A stretch of 35,179 bases of DNA, from the NCBI GenBank assembly GCA_024280335.1, contig JAJRQI010000003.1, positions 1 to 35,179 of the forward strand, given 5' to 3'. The translations under genes and the position numbers were made by a program. The DNA is from Deltaproteobacteria bacterium. GTDB lineage: Bacteria; Desulfobacterota; Desulfuromonadia; Desulfuromonadales; Geopsychrobacteraceae. Of this stretch, positions 32,701-35,179 are shown piece by piece. The notes under the pieces are model-generated. The model was not told where the DNA came from and did no database searches. It saw only the letters and a program-made list of their open reading frames with translations. Each line of letters opens with the position of its first letter. Position 1 is the stretch's first letter.

Positions 32701-35179
32701 GCCATCGCCGACCGGCGTGACCCTGGCGATGCACAACATCCTGATCAACGACCCGTTTATGCAGAATCCGGCCGATCTGACCGGACCGCGGATTGCTGAT
32801 CCCAACTATGATCCGAATATCAGCGTGACCCCTTGGACTTTCCAGTTTGAAGCTGGAAAATCCAGTTACATCGATTCACCTGTCGTGCCGACGGCTGCCT
32901 TTGTCGGTTATCCGACCACCGGTCTTGACATCGAAGCCGATGATGCTGAACCGGTTATTGCGTTTGTTTCAAGCGCTGATGGCGGCGCGCTGATTTGCGA
33001 CGCCGGGAACGGGACCCCGCTCATCATCAACTCAATGGAGCTGGCTTCAGTTCCGAATCCCGATTATGATCCAGCAGTTCCAGGCAGCATGCCGACGATC
33101 GATCGTGACTTCGGTTTCGGCACCACCCCGGGGACCGTCTCCATCGGTGGCGTCAATGTTCCGTTTGACACTGTAGTCAACCCGAGCGACTCCTGGAGCA
33201 ACAGCCAGATAGTTATCACTGTCCCGGCCGGTGTCAGTTCAGGTTCCCTGGTCATAACAAGGGGCGACAACGGCAGCATGACTGAGCTTTCCGTCAGCGT
33301 AAATATCGGTAACTGCAGCGTTGGCGACATTTTTGTCTCCAATGCTGGTGACGACACTACCGGCGACGGTAGCTCCCTTAACCCTTATGCCAGCATCCAG
33401 AAGGGAGTTGACAATGCCCCGATCGGTGGCCGTGTTTTTGTTGCTGCCGGAATCTATAACGAAAATGTTCTGCTCTACAAAGAGATCACCCTGCAAGGCT
33501 CTGGAAAAGATACCGTGATCAATGCCCGAGCCAATCCGCCAAGTCGCCTTGTGACTTGGAATGCAGCGGTTGCTGATCTCGGCGTGGGCCCGTTCACCGC
33601 TAACGAAATGCCGGCAATCATGGTGCTTGGTGATACCAGCGTAAGCTCCTTGCCGACTGAAGCCGGTGCCTACACCGGGCTGGCGGACGACTTCGACTTT
33701 GCCTTAGGTGGCAATAACGCTAAGGTCGATGGATTCACACTGACCGGAGCTACCGCCGGTGGCGGCCTCTATGTTATTGATCATGCATTTGATCTGGAAA
33801 TCAGCAACAACCGGATCAACGGCAATCAGGGCTCCTATGGTGGCGGAATCACTGTCGGTACCCCGGATAACGGTGCCGCCCCTAACAGTGTCGGCAACTT
33901 CAATATCCATATCCATAACAATCACGTACTCAAGAACTCTGGCGTTGATGGCGGCGGCGGGGTTGTCCTCTACACCGGTTCTAACAATTACCTGGTTGAA
34001 AACAACATCGTCATGGGCAACCTGACCCGTGGTAACGGCGCCGGTATCAGCCATGTGGGTTCAAGTGCCGGTGGTACCATTTTCAATAATACCATCGCCT
34101 TCAATGAAGCCTTCTTCGGAGCCCCGGGTGCCTTCGCCGGTGACGGCGGCGGAATTTTCATCGGTGGTGAATTTGACCCACTCGATCCTGCTGAACTCGG
34201 TAATGGATCAGGTGACGTCGTTGTGAATCGCAACCTGATTCAGGGCAACCTGTCAGGGGCCGGTAACGGTGGCGGTATCCGCCTGTTCAAAACCAACCTG
34301 GATGCGATCGACATCTACAACAATATGATCGTCAACAACACCGCCGGATTGAGCGCCGGTGGTATCTCAATGCAGGATGCCGGGGTGGTTGAAATCATCA
34401 ACAATACGGTTGCTCACAACGACTCAACCGCAACCTCACTGCTGGCTTTCCCCGGCGGTATTCTGTTCTCATCCGCTCCCAGGCCGGCCGGGATCGTCTC
34501 CAATGTTCATTCCGGCCCGATGCAGACAGCCACTGTTCAAACCTTCTCGGATCCGATCCTCGACAACAACATTGTCTATCAGAACCGCTCGTTCCTCTAC
34601 GATCCAAGCCTGAACGGCGGCCAAGGTGGCCTGACCTTCAGCAGCTACTGGGACTATGCCGTAACCGGCACCCCGGGAACTCTGGACGCAACTTACAACC
34701 TGATGACCAGTTTACTTGGCCCGGATGGTGCTGATTACAACGAAGGGACTAATATCGCCGCTGATCCGAGTTTCTTCCTTGGTTATTTCAATGATCTGGC
34801 AACTGCGGCCGTTATTGATGAGGGTGGCAACGCGATTACTGTGCGTTACACCACTTTGGATACGGGGCTTGGAAATTATCACCTTTCAGGGTTGTCTGTA
34901 GCGATTGACGCTGGGATTTCAGTTGTTGGTACAGAGCTCGGGCTGGATTTTGATGGTGATGCTCGTCCACAGCTGGATAGCTTGGATATTGGAGCTGATG
35001 AGGTTTTGGCTGGTGATGTGCCAACTCCGGCCGCTATAATCTCTCCTGCAGATACCGCAACACTTGCAGGGGCAAGCCAGACCTTCACCTGGAACGCTGC
35101 AAATGGAGCGACTCGTTACCAACTTTGGGTTGGAACCTCTCCGGGTATCGATAATATAGGCAGGTTCCCAGCGAACTAC
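29762..35179 (+). CDS. Giant secreted multidomain surface protein (5' part, runs off the window)
   Basis: One frame is open from the ATG at 29762 (AAGGAGG 7 bp upstream) to the last base, at least 1806 codons with no stop. The start MMFQKLGNDDRRAVRRTW leads to a signal peptide (cleavage near PQADA, about residue 42). Residues 50-440 are beta-rich. From about 441 an SdrD_B/Cna_B-like domain has FLDLDEDGFRDSNE, a Ca-binding-type loop, with further Asp/Asn-rich stretches. An IPT/TIG-like domain lies near 1120-1190. From about 1190 to 1700 a right-handed beta-helix (PbH1) has repeated NN.I..N and GGGI motifs. From about 1755 a new Ig/FN3-like domain begins (SPADTATLAGASQTFTWNAA). It is probably an outer-surface or extracellular adhesin or carbohydrate-interacting protein; no enzymatic motif was recognised. 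Confidence 0.88.
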   Translation, partial: MMFQKLGNDDRRAVRRTWAPLVSFFATLVLLLVFATPQADAFNLRVVDGSTKNDISDQFRWLVEVDNTFKVVPQQPVTNALGFQVHNSYAPIAAMQSGQPAKGEGATSGVAVDVDPAGRYYVSVLPNATYSNGGAQVAENQTEVVVFVNAMPLPTAQISVYAFIDRFPINNAPDDPNEPGLGGATIIISDAAGPLWQDAWGNPLGTTYQMTNGQFDMLDGAPVVQVMGDGVLTTLTAAEVADPATNPYNLTEGEQLIKFLPPGKYGIQLIPPDDGKNYQLTSTIEGTPTVDAWVQADEGSTFIEQFGVSFFHTFFGYIIPEELPWAITPPTGAGSISGTNRFNHFSRPPNNQGFFAGPTVDACWVGLNDAVTGQGLYAAPCDANSDFSITGLPDGQYQLVTWDTPLDALFGFHAVNIPELDAAGVPTTNRAINKDWLSFRWFGTVKGSVFLDLDEDGFRDSNETSGLMMQAVNLRYRDGTIYQATQTDIFGDYELSEVFPFFKWLTLEVDFARFKATGLTAIVDQGGAVDPADIDTSSWDSRAVNTLSPQGQFDPATVSVDPVTGLFTGTPIDNPNTPGLNLSRTVAETGVVTQAMQLYLNQTNIVDWGKNLYGPGVDGQFGTIDDENGGISGVVYYAVTRAEDDPRFAAAETWEPGLPNVQVALYHDDMTPYGKADCLDDVTGIPLSAAAQATCTPELADVDNAPLGDFPGVGDVDRNSNGQFDYGDAVQIVWTDSWNDSKPTDCIQVLPTIHGGTPPRCGDTYGTWNQIRDGIFDGGYAFTDHYESGMKVGLDADLPTPGAGVETPIGLQSGTYVVEAATPFGYELLKEEDKNVDFGDAFVPSLNLLAPVCVGDPHEIPAELSLFPGIAAPFYDSAAVPPVSRPLCDKKQVALKAGANAAAEFWFFTQVPKAARGVGFINNDLSAEFNDASPAFGEKSSPSWLPVSFRDWAGNEVARTYGDEFGHYEVLVPSSYSKNQPSPTGVTLAMHNILINDPFMQNPADLTGPRIADPNYDPNISVTPWTFQFEAGKSSYIDSPVVPTAAFVGYPTTGLDIEADDAEPVIAFVSSADGGALICDAGNGTPLIINSMELASVPNPDYDPAVPGSMPTIDRDFGFGTTPGTVSIGGVNVPFDTVVNPSDSWSNSQIVITVPAGVSSGSLVITRGDNGSMTELSVSVNIGNCSVGDIFVSNAGDDTTGDGSSLNPYASIQKGVDNAPIGGRVFVAAGIYNENVLLYKEITLQGSGKDTVINARANPPSRLVTWNAAVADLGVGPFTANEMPAIMVLGDTSVSSLPTEAGAYTGLADDFDFALGGNNAKVDGFTLTGATAGGGLYVIDHAFDLEISNNRINGNQGSYGGGITVGTPDNGAAPNSVGNFNIHIHNNHVLKNSGVDGGGGVVLYTGSNNYLVENNIVMGNLTRGNGAGISHVGSSAGGTIFNNTIAFNEAFFGAPGAFAGDGGGIFIGGEFDPLDPAELGNGSGDVVVNRNLIQGNLSGAGNGGGIRLFKTNLDAIDIYNNMIVNNTAGLSAGGISMQDAGVVEIINNTVAHNDSTATSLLAFPGGILFSSAPRPAGIVSNVHSGPMQTATVQTFSDPILDNNIVYQNRSFLYDPSLNGGQGGLTFSSYWDYAVTGTPGTLDATYNLMTSLLGPDGADYNEGTNIAADPSFFLGYFNDLATAAVIDEGGNAITVRYTTLDTGLGNYHLSGLSVAIDAGISVVGTELGLDFDGDARPQLDSLDIGADEVLAGDVPTPAAIISPADTATLAGASQTFTWNAANGATRYQLWVGTSPGIDNIGRFPANY

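Noticed and set aside
31499-32734. A 411-codon minus-strand frame inside the surface-protein gene
   Set aside because: The plus-strand frame is open over the whole 5.4 kb with clear domains; the minus frame is a compositional shadow.

Overview
The window looks like chromosomal DNA of an anaerobic Desulfuromonadales-type bacterium (Geobacter, Desulfuromonas, Pelobacter and relatives). This is inferred from a UGA-recoded ArsC-family selenoprotein, a c-type cytochrome fused to a periplasmic binding protein, an SCO-type copper lipoprotein, dense two-component and sigma-54 signalling, and a clpS-clpA-aat cluster. No rRNA, tRNA, CRISPR array or insertion sequence was recognised. Most genes look moderately GC-rich by eye; the stretch from about 5.95 to 9.3 kb is clearly more AT-rich.

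Layout. 0.16-4 kb: an EamA exporter, a parvulin, a probable structured small RNA with its own promoter and terminator, a 59-residue Cys-rich protein and a MATE exporter. 4.0-5.9 kb: a radical SAM protein with unusual cysteine spacing, then a P-loop nucleotide-kinase-like protein. 5.95-9.3 kb: an AT-rich, probably acquired block with an M48 lipoprotein protease, a secreted protein with a PA-IL-like domain, and a PIN nuclease with an extra C-terminal domain. 9.4-12.7 kb: a ThrRS-editing-domain gene broken by a 15-bp tandem repeat, a MocR regulator, an amino acid racemase divergent from it across a perfect palindrome, and the selenoprotein. 12.7-18.2 kb: an APH-like/P-loop kinase fusion, the N-degron set clpS-clpA-aat, and a 31-residue membrane peptide.

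18.2-27 kb is a signalling block: a REC protein with a degenerate GGDEF domain, a Cache-type histidine kinase, and a divergent run of PAS histidine kinase, NtrC-type activator, NarL-type histidine kinase and a receiver-only regulator. The last two genes follow a good -24/-12 site, so the NtrC-type protein may drive them. The two kinases of the run share a two-helix membrane module not recognised as a named domain. It occurs three times with an exact 73-residue period in the first kinase and once in the second.

26.9-29.3 kb: an SCO lipoprotein and a cytochrome/periplasmic-binding-protein fusion, likely one operon. From 29.76 kb to the right edge runs one open frame of at least 1806 codons. It encodes a secreted multidomain surface protein (SdrD_B-like, IPT/TIG, right-handed beta-helix) behind a second candidate sigma-54 promoter. 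Domain names and functions come from recognising motifs by eye; no search was run.
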